Counted from the stretch's first letter, positions 7,854 through 15,997 are shown. The stretch: DNA of 20,375 bases from CBFIHN01 sp965662575 (GCA_965662575.1 CBFIHN010000028.1:1-20375), one strand, 5' to 3'. Numbers and translations: made by a program. Notes: generated by a model from the sequence alone, not told the origin.

Positions 7854-7881
7854 ATTATACTTTAAAAAAATCGAAATTCAA
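7854..7881 (-). promoter_or_regulatory. Sigma70-type promoter of the AAA ATPase gene
   Basis: TTGAAT (7881-7876) is separated by 16 nt from a perfect TATAAT (7859-7854). Transcription would start about 37-40 nt before the ATPase ATG. Confidence 0.55.
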
Positions 7882-7977
7882 GCAAAATGACAGACATCTA
7901 CAATGAATCGGGCAAAAGAAAAAATAGTCGAGATGGCGCTAAATAGCCGTGTTCTCCATCTATATAACATCACCCTC

Positions 7978-8000
7978 TTTTGACGCGCCCAAGCGATCAT
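7978..8000 (+). repeat. 23-bp intergenic repeat, copy B
   Basis: This is the partner of copy A at 6567-6589 (21 of 23 positions identical). It sits between secA and the ATPase gene. The left neighbour ATAACATCACC (7964-7974) matches the reverse complement of copy A's right neighbour, so the core and its flanks have opposite relative orientations in the two copies. An imperfect hairpin, ATGCTAAC/GTAAGCAT (7999-8018), follows directly, without a T or U tract. Confidence 0.75.
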
Positions 8001-8057
8001 GCTAACGTTGGTAAGCATAGAACAGCTTAATAAATTAACGCCGTGCTAACCAATGCA

Positions 8058-10736
8058 TTATGAAATTTTTCCGTGACACTGTTTAAACTTTTTACCAGAA
8101 CCACAGGGACAAGGCTCATTACGCCCGACTTTTCGTTCAAGTTCCAACGGCTGTTGTGTATTACCTTGGACCAGTTTATCGGCATTGATATGCTGGTACG
8201 TCATGCCAGACATTGATTGCTGCCATTGGTTCTCAACTGCAGCAACATCTTCTGGTGCTTCAACCTGTACTTTACTGATTGTTGAAATGACATCATAACG
8301 AAATTTATCGAGCATGTCGGAAAACAATTCAAATGATTCACGTTTATACTCTTGCTTGGGATCCTTTTGCGCATAACCACGTAAGTTAATACTATGGCGC
8401 AAATGATCTAAATTCGATAAATGTTCACGCCAATGATTATCCAAGCTCTGTAGTAAAACGGCCTTTTCGAATTGTTTTAATAAGGTGGGATCGGCAAGTT
8501 TTTTCTTTTGGTCATAGGTGGAAATCACTGCTGTCAAGATACGCTGCTGAAGATCTTTTTCATCCATCATTTCATCCTGATCTAACCAGACAGACAATGC
8601 TAATTTGATATCAAAATCACCTTGCAAAGCATTTTCTAAGCCAGCGATATCCCATTGCTCGACCAAACTGCCGGGCGGAATATGCATTGCAATCATACTT
8701 GAGACGACATCCTCACGCATATCTTCAATAATCTCAGCAACATCAGTGCCGGCCAATAGGTCTTGACGCTGTGCATAAATCACTCGTCGCTGATCATTAG
8801 CGACATTGTCATACTCAAGTAGTTGTTTACGAATATCGAAATTATGGTTTTCCACTTTTTTTTGTGCACCGGCAATATTTTTTGTCACCATCCGGCTTTC
8901 CAGTGCTTCACCTTTACCCATGCCGACTTTGCCTAAAATGGTGCGCATGCGATCAGAAACAAAAATACGAATTAAATTATCATCTAACGACAAAAAGAAA
9001 CGACTAGAACCAGGATCTCCCTGGCGTCCGGCACGACCACGCAATTGGTTATCAATACGACGTGATTCATGACGTTCAGAACCAACAATATGCAAGCCAC
9101 CTGAAGTAAGTACCTCATCATGTCGCTGTTTCCAACTTTGCTTAATCGCCGCTATTTGCTGTTCGTTTGGGTTATCTAAGGCATCTATTTCTGCTTGCCA
9201 ATTACCACCTAAGACAATATCTGTACCACGACCAGCCATATTGGTTGCGATTGTTACTGCCCCGGGCAAACCAGCATTTAGAATAATACCGGCTTCACGT
9301 TCATGTTGTTTCGCATTCAACACCTCATGTTTGACCTGTGCTTTTTTTAACAAGCTAGACAAATATTCCGATGCCTCAATTGAGGCTGTGCCGACTAATA
9401 CCGGTTGTTTTTGCACCTGGCGTTGTTTGATTTCTTCAACCACTGCGTCATATTTTTCTTGTGCGGTAAGATAGACCAAGTCGGCATGATCTTTACGTAT
9501 CATTGGTTTATTGGTTGGGATAACCACCACTTCAAGTGCATAAATTTGATGCAACTCAAAAGCTTCCGTATCGGCTGTGCCGGTCATGCCCGATAATTTA
9601 TCGTACATCCGAAAATAGTTTTGAAAAGTGATTGAGGCCATGGTTTGGTTCTCACCCTTGATCTCCAACCCCTCTTTTGCTTCCATTGCTTGATGTAGCC
9701 CATCTGACCAACGACGCCCTGCCATCGCTCGCCCGGTGTGTTCATCGACAATAACAATTTCGCCTGAGCTGACCATATAGTCAACATCTTTCTCATACAA
9801 TGTCTGTGCGCGCAAACTCGCATTGACATAGTGCATTAAGGTCACATTAGCAGCAGAATATAAACTATCTCCCGCTTTGATTAATCCAGCGTTAGCCAAG
9901 AGTTGTTCAATATGCTCATGGCCCTCTTCCGTTAAATAGGCCTGTTTGTTTTTTTCATCCAAATAATAATCGCCTGGACCGTCCTCACCCTCGCGTCGAG
10001 TTAGTTGAGGAATAATCGCATTTAACTCTTGATAGGCACCCGCACTATCTTCTGCCGGGCCTGAAATAATTAAAGGTGTCCGTGCCTCATCAATTAAAAT
10101 CGAATCGACCTCATCGACAACCGCAAAATGCAAGCCTCGTTGCACCTGCTCTTCAAGCGAAAAAGCCATATTATCGCGCAGATAATCAAAACCGAACTCG
10201 TTGTTAGTTCCATAGGTGATATCACAGGCATAGGCTTGCCGGCGTGCATCTGGATCCATATTGGCTAAAATCACGCCAACGGTTAAGCCAAGAAACTCAT
10301 AGATCTTGCCCATTTGCTCAGCATCACGCTTAGCAAGGTAATCATTAACCGTAATCAGGTGTGCCCCTTTGCCTGATAAGGCATTGAGATACAGTGCTAG
10401 TGTTGCCACCAAGGTTTTACCCTCGCCCGTGCGCATTTCAGCAATTTTGCCAGAATGTAATACTAAGCCGCCAATCATTTGCACATCAAAGTGACGCATC
10501 CCAAGGGTTCGTTTGCTAGCTTCTCGAACCACAGCAAATGCTTCAGGCAACAGATGATTTAATGGCTCCCCCCCGGCCAGCCGTTGTCTAAACTCATCGG
10601 TTTTGGCGTGCAGTTGTTCATCAGATAATACGTCAAATTCAGATTCTAATGCATTGATTTTCTTAACTGTCCGGCGTAAGTGCTTCAGCACGCGCTCATT
10701 ACGACTACCAAAAATTTTACGCACCAATGCTACCAT
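8058..10736 (-). CDS. secA: SecA preprotein translocase ATPase
   Basis: SecA is the motor that drives unfolded preproteins through SecYEG. The 892-aa product has normal length and all expected elements. Walker A is MRTGEGKT (101-108) and the DEAD-like Walker B is VVDEVDSILIDEAR (206-219). YGTNNEFGFDYLRDN (175-189) is present, GRGTDIVLGG lies in the second ATPase domain, and a motif VI region carries RRIDNQLRGRAGRQGDPG. The C-terminus carries the zinc-binding SecB/ribosome-contact tail with C876, C878, C887 and H888 (CPCGSGKKFKQCHG). A Shine-Dalgarno AAGGA lies about 10 nt ahead of ATG 10736. The gene is divergent from dciA, a common gammaproteobacterial neighbourhood. No secM-like leader gene is visible in the short upstream gap. 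A perfect -10 TATAAT is present at 10783-10778. Confidence 0.98.
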   Translation of the reverse strand: MVALVRKIFGSRNERVLKHLRRTVKKINALESEFDVLSDEQLHAKTDEFRQRLAGGEPLNHLLPEAFAVVREASKRTLGMRHFDVQMIGGLVLHSGKIAEMRTGEGKTLVATLALYLNALSGKGAHLITVNDYLAKRDAEQMGKIYEFLGLTVGVILANMDPDARRQAYACDITYGTNNEFGFDYLRDNMAFSLEEQVQRGLHFAVVDEVDSILIDEARTPLIISGPAEDSAGAYQELNAIIPQLTRREGEDGPGDYYLDEKNKQAYLTEEGHEHIEQLLANAGLIKAGDSLYSAANVTLMHYVNASLRAQTLYEKDVDYMVSSGEIVIVDEHTGRAMAGRRWSDGLHQAMEAKEGLEIKGENQTMASITFQNYFRMYDKLSGMTGTADTEAFELHQIYALEVVVIPTNKPMIRKDHADLVYLTAQEKYDAVVEEIKQRQVQKQPVLVGTASIEASEYLSSLLKKAQVKHEVLNAKQHEREAGIILNAGLPGAVTIATNMAGRGTDIVLGGNWQAEIDALDNPNEQQIAAIKQSWKQRHDEVLTSGGLHIVGSERHESRRIDNQLRGRAGRQGDPGSSRFFLSLDDNLIRIFVSDRMRTILGKVGMGKGEALESRMVTKNIAGAQKKVENHNFDIRKQLLEYDNVANDQRRVIYAQRQDLLAGTDVAEIIEDMREDVVSSMIAMHIPPGSLVEQWDIAGLENALQGDFDIKLALSVWLDQDEMMDEKDLQQRILTAVISTYDQKKKLADPTLLKQFEKAVLLQSLDNHWREHLSNLDHLRHSINLRGYAQKDPKQEYKRESFELFSDMLDKFRYDVISTISKVQVEAPEDVAAVENQWQQSMSGMTYQHINADKLVQGNTQQPLELERKVGRNEPCPCGSGKKFKQCHGKIS

Positions 10737-10777
10737 GATGATTTGTTCCTTTACCTAAAATAAGCTAATCTAACCTC

Positions 10778-10783
10778 ATTATA
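10778..10783 (-). promoter_or_regulatory. Likely -10 box of secA
   Basis: A perfect TATAAT lies 41 nt upstream of the secA start codon. No good -35 is seen at 16-18 nt, so only the -10 element is claimed. Confidence 0.4.
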
Positions 10784-10817
10784 TACTGATCCCGCTTAGA
10801 ATTGCAGGGTTTGTGTG

Positions 10818-10879
10818 ACTATCATTGGAACATCCCCCGAAAGCCTAGGCTTACCTTGAGGTCACTATCACTGAAACAT
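10818..10879. repeat. Imperfect 16-bp direct repeats around a 12-bp palindrome
   Basis: ACTATCATTGGAACAT (10818-10833) and ACTATCACTGAAACAT (10864-10879) match at 14 of 16 positions. Between them lies the perfect palindrome AAGCCTAGGCTT (10841-10852). The second repeat ends at the proposed dciA start codon. Upstream spacing relative to secA would suit regulation of either gene, but no known binding site is recognised. Confidence 0.5.
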
Positions 10880-11348
10880 GACAATGAAAAAAACCTATGC
10901 CCAACGCAGTGCTGATATCCTTAAAAATAGCCAAGGACCCTTGGCAACATTATACCGCCGTGCTAAAAAGATTAGTGAGATTGATAGCGCACTGCAAAAG
11001 CATTTACCTAAGAACATTGCCAAGCACTGTCATGCAGCGAATTTACATCGTAACCGTTTATTTATTTCAGTTAGCCATGCCAATGCAGCCATGCAGCTTC
11101 GTTATCTAAAAAGTGATCTATTGAGCAGTTTACGCCAAGAGCCGCAATTTTGTCAGCTGACGGGTATCGATTTTCGCATTGAAACGCCGATCAAAATCAA
11201 GCGAATAAATAAAAAGCAAAAACTTAGTTTACCAACAGCCCGGCTCAGCCGCCAAGTCTGTAATCATGCTCAGTCATTAATCAGTGTAGAAACGAGCAAA
11301 CCATTTAAGAAGGCCTTAACCCGGCTGCTTCATCACCACCATAAGTAG
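10878..11348 (+). CDS. dciA: DciA-like DUF721 protein
   Basis: DUF721 proteins of the DciA type interact with the replicative helicase DnaB and help load it in bacteria lacking DnaC. The 156-aa product shows the family pattern. A basic N-terminus includes LKNSQGPLATLYRRAKKI. The central domain follows (about 25-105), with NLHRNRLFISVSHANAAMQLRYL and then LLSSLRQ. A basic, variable tail ends in four histidines. A location directly divergent from secA is typical for this gene in gammaproteobacteria. ATG 10878 and ATG 10884 are both possible starts and neither has a good Shine-Dalgarno; the longer one is kept. The gene ends just before an extended -10 that probably serves the next gene. Confidence 0.8.
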   Translation: MTMKKTYAQRSADILKNSQGPLATLYRRAKKISEIDSALQKHLPKNIAKHCHAANLHRNRLFISVSHANAAMQLRYLKSDLLSSLRQEPQFCQLTGIDFRIETPIKIKRINKKQKLSLPTARLSRQVCNHAQSLISVETSKPFKKALTRLLHHHHK

Positions 11349-11351
11349 TGT

Positions 11352-11357
11352 TATAAT
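11352..11357 (+). promoter_or_regulatory. Extended -10 promoter of the MFS transporter gene
   Basis: TG-T-TATAAT (TG at 11349-11350, TATAAT at 11352-11357) is a good extended -10. The -35 position holds only TTCATC. Transcription would begin about 30 nt before ATG 11395. Confidence 0.45.
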
Positions 11358-11394
11358 CTCTCCACGGACTTGATTGACATGTCGACTGGTACCT

Positions 11395-12624
11395 ATGAAA
11401 AAACATCACCTGATTATCGCTGCGCTGATTGGCTCCGGCTTAGAGTATTATTCCTATATTAACTTTTTATTGCTTTCCAGCATTTTAAGTCGGGTCTTTT
11501 TCCCCACTGGAGATTTCGCGCTGGTAAAAACTTTTATGCTGGCGGCTGTTTCCTACCTATGCTATCCGATTGGCGCTTTATTTTTTGGCACTTTGGGTGA
11601 TCGCATTGGTCGTAAAAAAATCTTTTTACTATCTATTTGGCTTATGTCAATGGCTAGTGTGTTAATAGGTTGTTTACCTAGCTACAACCAAATCGGTGCT
11701 TGGGCAATTAGCTATCTTGTCGTCTTACGAATTTTACAGGGTTTATCTCAAGGTGCAGAGATCACCGGCGGGATGGTTTATATCGCTGAACAGACGACAG
11801 CTAAAACTCGTGGGCTTTCCTGTGGTTTTATGTTGATGGGCGTTGGGCTGGGAGCTTCTTTATCGAGCTTAGTCGTCTATTTATTACATGTGTTTTTTAG
11901 TCATCAACAGATGGTTGGCTTTGCTTGGCGCATACCCTTTTTGCTAAGCTTGCTTCTCGGTATTGTTGCCTATTGGTTTCGCCGTCATAGTGATGAGTCT
12001 CCTGAGTTTACTCAGCAAAAACAGCACTATCGATTTGCTTTGTTAGCTTTATTGAAACAACAACCTGCTTCATTAGTGCACGGTATACTTTTGGTTCTAT
12101 TTGGCGCATGCCTGGTCACCTTTGGTTTATTACTACCCAGCTTGCTTCAGGCTCAATATCACTATTCATCACACTTAAGTCTGTTGGCATTGACGATTGG
12201 TCTGTCAGGTAGCGCTCCTTTTTTGCCTTTATTTGGCTGGCTATCTGATCGCCATGGGCGCAAACGTTGCTATCTTCTGTTGTTAACACTGAGCTTATTC
12301 TACTTGCCAGTCATGGTCTGGCTAATTGGCCTAAACGACACCTGGATAATATTTATGTCGATATTGCTTTACCATATTCTTTTAACTGGGTTGGCAGCAA
12401 ATTATGTGCCATTGCTAACCGAGTTTTTTGCGACAGAGTGGCGCTATACCGGTGTTGGCATCAGTTATACGCTATGCTTTAGCCTGGCAGGTGCTTTGCC
12501 AATGGTTGTTGGTTGGCTATTGCTGACCACCGCCAGTCTTTGGCCGATTATTGGTTTGCTGGTGACAATCGGCGTGATGACACTGCTGGCGGTATTAAGG
12601 CTTCAGACTCGCAAAAGTGTTTAG
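11395..12624 (+). CDS. MFS transporter, metabolite:H+ symporter (ProP-like) type
   Basis: This 409-aa protein is an inner-membrane secondary transporter with about twelve hydrophobic segments. The two MFS motif-A loops are clear: GTLGDRIGRKK (65-75) and GWLSDRHGRKR (281-291), one at the same place in each half. RILQGLSQGAEITGG (112-126) is typical of the MHS subfamily (ProP, KgtP, ShiA), whose members import osmolytes or organic acids with protons. The substrate cannot be read from sequence. I start at ATG 11395 (MKKHHLIIAALIGSG) because the upstream extension of the frame begins with TTG and has no support. The Shine-Dalgarno is weak. Nutrient importers of this superfamily are common in intracellular Legionellales. 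The last 30 bp overlap the end of ribH on the opposite strand. Confidence 0.9.
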   Translation: MKKHHLIIAALIGSGLEYYSYINFLLLSSILSRVFFPTGDFALVKTFMLAAVSYLCYPIGALFFGTLGDRIGRKKIFLLSIWLMSMASVLIGCLPSYNQIGAWAISYLVVLRILQGLSQGAEITGGMVYIAEQTTAKTRGLSCGFMLMGVGLGASLSSLVVYLLHVFFSHQQMVGFAWRIPFLLSLLLGIVAYWFRRHSDESPEFTQQKQHYRFALLALLKQQPASLVHGILLVLFGACLVTFGLLLPSLLQAQYHYSSHLSLLALTIGLSGSAPFLPLFGWLSDRHGRKRCYLLLLTLSLFYLPVMVWLIGLNDTWIIFMSILLYHILLTGLAANYVPLLTEFFATEWRYTGVGISYTLCFSLAGALPMVVGWLLLTTASLWPIIGLLVTIGVMTLLAVLRLQTRKSV

Positions 12625-13041
12625 CACTTCAATAACAGCCATTGCGGCGTCATAGCCCGCATTACCTTGACTGCCACCAGCTCGCGCTAATGCCAGTTGT
12701 TTATTTTGGGTGGTGAGCACCCCAAAGCCGACAGGAATATCATAATCAAGTGACACTCGTTGACAGCCTTGGCTCGCTTGTTGTGAAACATAATGATAAT
12801 GATCAGTTTCACCAAAAATCACGGCACCTAAGGCGATGACAGCATCAGCCTGGTGCTGCTTCGCTAAACGATTGGCTGCAAAAGGCAATTCAACAGCGCC
12901 GGGGACGTTAATTAGCCAATGTGCTGATATCTGATGCTCTATCAATGCCTGCTGAGCGCCCTGTAATAGTTTCGTCGTTACTTCAGAATGAAACGTCGCG
13001 ACGACAATGGCGATTTTCTTGCTGTCAAGTAAGTTGTTCAC
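12595..13041 (-). CDS. ribH: RibH, 6,7-dimethyl-8-ribityllumazine synthase
   Basis: RibH condenses 3,4-dihydroxy-2-butanone 4-phosphate with the ribityl pyrimidine to give lumazine, the step before riboflavin. The 148-aa product has the family length. The active-site segment is GAVIFGETDHYHYV, with the conserved His after GET-D, and the C-terminal phosphate-contact region is ALARAGGSQGNAGYDAA. The usual GAVIRGET has Phe in place of Arg here, a variation worth noting. The start is GTG 13041, overlapping the ribBA stop by 4 nt (GTGA) and preceded by GGAG 8 nt upstream, so translation is coupled to ribBA. It is the last gene of ribD-ribE-ribBA-ribH, and its 3' end overlaps the convergent transporter gene. 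Confidence 0.95.
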   Translation of the reverse strand: MNNLLDSKKIAIVVATFHSEVTTKLLQGAQQALIEHQISAHWLINVPGAVELPFAANRLAKQHQADAVIALGAVIFGETDHYHYVSQQASQGCQRVSLDYDIPVGFGVLTTQNKQLALARAGGSQGNAGYDAAMAVIEVLNTFASLKP

Positions 13042-14246
13042 GATAAATTCTCCATTGAGAGGTGGTGCCCCAATTTGCTTTTTTTGGTTTTGAGATAATC
13101 GAGATTACAGTTGTTTGCACTGACCTCTAAAGCTTGTCGGGCAACCTCAAAACCTTGTGTTTCTAGGGCTCTAATTTTTTTAGGGTTATTGGTTAGCAAA
13201 CGAACCTGCTGTACACCCAGCTGTCTTAAGATATTGCCAGCGACCTGATAGTCTCGTGCATCAATTGGCTGCCCCAATGCTTGATTCGCCTCAACAGTAT
13301 CTAAGCCCTGGTCTTGTAATGCATAAGCTTTGAGTTTATTGACCAAGCCAATCCCTCGCCCTTCCTGTTCAAGATAAATCACCAGACCATGATCTGTTGT
13401 GATTTTCTGAAGGGCCTGGTGTAATTGCGAGCCACAGTCACAACGTAAAGAACCTAATAAATCACCCGTCATACACGAGGAATGAATCCTGACCAAGGGA
13501 TTGTGACTAATCACCTTTTTTTGTGGATGGATGCATAAAGCTTCTTGCTGACTAATGGTATCTAGATAAATATCGACATAAAGATCCCCATAGTGCTGCG
13601 TCGGAATGACCGTCTGTACTTGGTGTTGCACAGGGTTTTCAGACTGTAGGCGGTTATTAATGATATCTTGAATTGACACAAGGGGTAGTTGATGTTGTTG
13701 AGCAAAATTGATGAGATCTTGACCTCGACACATTGAGCCATCATCATTCATGATTTCACAGATCACGGCTGCTTTTTGCAAGCCTGCCATCTGCATTAAA
13801 TCGATACTCCCTTCGGTATGCCCTGCTCTAGCTAACACCCCATTCGTGCTGGCTTTTAGTGGAAAAACATGGCCTGGCATGGCAATCGTATCTGGCCCAC
13901 TATTGTGATCTAATACCGTGGCAATCGTTTGTGACCGATCTGCTGCACTAACCCCTGTTGTCACTCCTGATCTCGCTTCAATGGATACACCAAAAGGAGC
14001 ACTCAACAAATCAGTATGACGCTTTGGCTGCATTGGAATTTGCATTTTGTCAAAATAATAAGCATCCAAACTAAGACAGACAATGCCGCGTGCCTGATTG
14101 ATCATAAAATTAATAGCTTGCGCATCCGCAAATTCAGCTGCTATCACCAAATCTCCCTCATTTTCACGATCTTGATTATCCTGCAGAATAATCATTTGAC
14201 CGTTACTTAGTGCTTTTAGTGCTTGCAGTAAAACTTGCTTAGACAT
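13038..14246 (-). CDS. ribBA: RibBA, bifunctional DHBP synthase / GTP cyclohydrolase II
   Basis: The N-terminal half makes 3,4-dihydroxy-2-butanone 4-phosphate from ribulose 5-phosphate; the C-terminal half opens GTP, the first committed step of riboflavin synthesis. Visible in the 402-aa product are DRENEGDL (26-33) and HTEGSIDL (143-150) of the RibB domain. The RibA zinc ligands C258, C269 and C271 are present (CMTGDLLGSLRCDCG), with EQEGRGIGL (293-301), QDQGLDTVEAN and LLTNNPKKI. Both domains look catalytically complete, unlike many proteobacterial fusions with a decayed RibA half. One oddity: the residue before the first zinc Cys is Ser (HSSCMTGD), where the family usually has Glu (HSEC). 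The start ATG 14246 overlaps the end of ribE by 8 nt and has GGAG 7 nt upstream. Confidence 0.96.
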   Translation of the reverse strand: MSKQVLLQALKALSNGQMIILQDNQDRENEGDLVIAAEFADAQAINFMINQARGIVCLSLDAYYFDKMQIPMQPKRHTDLLSAPFGVSIEARSGVTTGVSAADRSQTIATVLDHNSGPDTIAMPGHVFPLKASTNGVLARAGHTEGSIDLMQMAGLQKAAVICEIMNDDGSMCRGQDLINFAQQHQLPLVSIQDIINNRLQSENPVQHQVQTVIPTQHYGDLYVDIYLDTISQQEALCIHPQKKVISHNPLVRIHSSCMTGDLLGSLRCDCGSQLHQALQKITTDHGLVIYLEQEGRGIGLVNKLKAYALQDQGLDTVEANQALGQPIDARDYQVAGNILRQLGVQQVRLLTNNPKKIRALETQGFEVARQALEVSANNCNLDYLKTKKSKLGHHLSMENLS

Positions 14247-14835
14247 TGCGCTGCTCCATGAGTTTTTTAATATGTTTAGCTATCATATCAACTTCCAAAT
14301 TGACGACATCACCCACTTGGTAATCTTGTGCAATGGTCTGTTGCTGTGTATGAGGAATAAGCATCACTGTAAAAGTTGTGTCTTTGGCTTCAACCACCGT
14401 GAGGCTCATACCATCAACGCTAATTGAACCCTTGTTAACAACATAAGGTGCAATAGATTTTGCCAGTACAATCTCCAGCCATAAAGCATTGGCTTGTTGA
14501 CTGATATTGACAATTTTCGCACACGTATCAATATGACCCTGTACGATATGCCCACTGATACGATTGCCGATTTGTGCCATACGCTCCAGGTTCACCTGGC
14601 TAGTCAGTTGTAAGTATTTGAGATTCGTTTTTTCTAAGGTTTCTTGCATAATATCGGCATAAAACGTTTGTCCTTGAATCCGTGTAAGGGTTAGACAAAC
14701 ACCATTGACTGCCAGGCTATCTCCAGGTTGTAATTTTTTCAGATTCAAAGAAGTCTTTACGCCGATATGCAAGTTATTTGAATGACGGTCAATTTGGCTT
14801 ACCCGTCCGATAGATTCAACAATGCCTGTAATCAT
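14239..14835 (-). CDS. ribE: Riboflavin synthase alpha chain
   Basis: This enzyme dismutates two lumazine molecules into riboflavin. The 198-aa product shows the two-barrel internal repeat of the family. It opens MITGIVESIG (family MFTGIVE), followed by GDSLAVNGVCLTL in the first barrel and NKGSISVDGMSLTVV in the second, with GHIVQGHIDT between them. The start ATG directly follows the ribD stop (TAAATG), and AGGAAGG inside the end of ribD serves as ribosome binding site. The gene overlaps ribBA by 8 nt at its own end, so the operon is tightly coupled. In E. coli the same enzyme is called RibC. Confidence 0.95.
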   Translation of the reverse strand: MITGIVESIGRVSQIDRHSNNLHIGVKTSLNLKKLQPGDSLAVNGVCLTLTRIQGQTFYADIMQETLEKTNLKYLQLTSQVNLERMAQIGNRISGHIVQGHIDTCAKIVNISQQANALWLEIVLAKSIAPYVVNKGSISVDGMSLTVVEAKDTTFTVMLIPHTQQQTIAQDYQVGDVVNLEVDMIAKHIKKLMEQRNV

Positions 14836-15882
14836 TTACCTTCCTAGTTGTTGCTGTATAAAAATATCCCCACCGAGGCCTGCCGGTTCTAATGGCATCA
14901 AATATTGCTTGTGTTGTCGCTCACTGATTAAGCAAGGCGCAATATAACTGTGGGTCTCCTGCACCAAGCTCTGTGATAAAAACTGATTTAATACCGTCGG
15001 CCCACCCTCAACTAACAGGCTCGTTATCTGCTGCCCACCTAATGTGTCAAGTAGGTGTTGTAGATTGACACTCTGATTCTTGATCGGTAAAACGACCACT
15101 TTACACAGATAACGCATTCTTTTAATCCATGCCTCAGGCGCCTTTTTTGTGGTAAAAATCTGTGTTTTACCAGGCATAGAAAACAACTGTAAATCGTCGC
15201 GAACAGAACCATTAGCAGAAAGTATAATTCGTATTGGATGGTTGGAATGATGCGAAGAATCTAACCGGGTTGTTAATTGTGGATTATCACGATTGGCCGT
15301 GTTTGATCCGATTAAAATAGCATCAACTTGATGGCGAATCGTATGCGCATGAACTAGAGACTCACTCCCGGTTATGGCTCTATTGTCATGCGTGGCTGTA
15401 ATCATTCTGCCGTCTAGTGACATCGCCCATTTGGCAATGACATACGGTTGTTGTCGTTGTATCCAATGGCAATAAAACCGATTGAGCTTGTATGCTCGTT
15501 CTTGGTGTTGACCCACCTCCACTGTTAAACCTTGCGCACGCAGTAATTGAATCCCCTTCCCGGCCACCTTGGGATTGGGATCTTGCATGGCAATAAACAC
15601 GCGTGAAATACCCGCCTGAATAATGGCATGGGTACATGGTGGCGTTCTGCCATAATGACTACAAGGCTCAAGATTGATATAAAGGTCTGCTCCAACTGTT
15701 GATTCAGTTGCCTTTTCTAAGGCAAGGACTTCCGCGTGAGGTGCTCCTGCTTGTGGGTGAACACCCTGAGCAATCAGGCGATTATTTTTGACAATTAAGC
15801 AAGCAACTTTCGGATTAGGCGATGGCTGATATGTCGAGATTTCTGCTAGTTCAATCGCGCGTAAAAGAAAATCTTGCTTCAT
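14836..15882 (-). CDS. ribD: RibD, pyrimidine deaminase / reductase
   Basis: RibD performs two steps after GTP cyclohydrolase II: deamination of the diaminopyrimidine and reduction of the ribose side chain. The N-terminal deaminase domain has the zinc site HAE (49-51) with C74 and C83 in PCSHYGRTPPC. The C-terminal NADPH-dependent reductase domain shows AKWAMSLDGRM, DAILIGSNTANRDNPQLTTR and LLVEGGPTVLNQFL. I start at ATG 15882 (348 aa, MKQDFLLRAIELAE); the frame extends to a TTG at 15903 but that adds an unlikely WV-containing leader. AAGGAT and GGGTGG precede the ATG. This is the first gene of the rib operon and lies behind a 15998-16193 FMN riboswitch. Confidence 0.95.
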   Translation of the reverse strand: MKQDFLLRAIELAEISTYQPSPNPKVACLIVKNNRLIAQGVHPQAGAPHAEVLALEKATESTVGADLYINLEPCSHYGRTPPCTHAIIQAGISRVFIAMQDPNPKVAGKGIQLLRAQGLTVEVGQHQERAYKLNRFYCHWIQRQQPYVIAKWAMSLDGRMITATHDNRAITGSESLVHAHTIRHQVDAILIGSNTANRDNPQLTTRLDSSHHSNHPIRIILSANGSVRDDLQLFSMPGKTQIFTTKKAPEAWIKRMRYLCKVVVLPIKNQSVNLQHLLDTLGGQQITSLLVEGGPTVLNQFLSQSLVQETHSYIAPCLISERQHKQYLMPLEPAGLGGDIFIQQQLGR

Positions 15883-15915
15883 CACCCACCCTATCCTTGT
15901 CAAAACTCATGGGCG
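15883..15915 (-). promoter_or_regulatory. Possible start-codon-proximal hairpin in the ribD leader
   Basis: In the transcript, CGCCCA (15915-15910) can pair with UGGGUG (15888-15883), which directly abuts the ribD AUG, leaving the AAGGAU region in the loop. No U-rich intrinsic terminator is visible between the aptamer and ribD, so this may be part of a translation-control platform. The stem is short and the proposal unproven. Confidence 0.3.
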
Positions 15916-15997
15916 TGAAAAAGCAATTGATAGATACGTATGACTCAGGAGATACAAAGAACTGTACCTACCAACACACGATAAATCGACTGTTTTT

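Noticed and set aside
15883..15903. TTG 15903 as the ribD start
   Set aside because: It adds seven residues not expected in the family; ATG 15882 gives the normal deaminase N-terminus.
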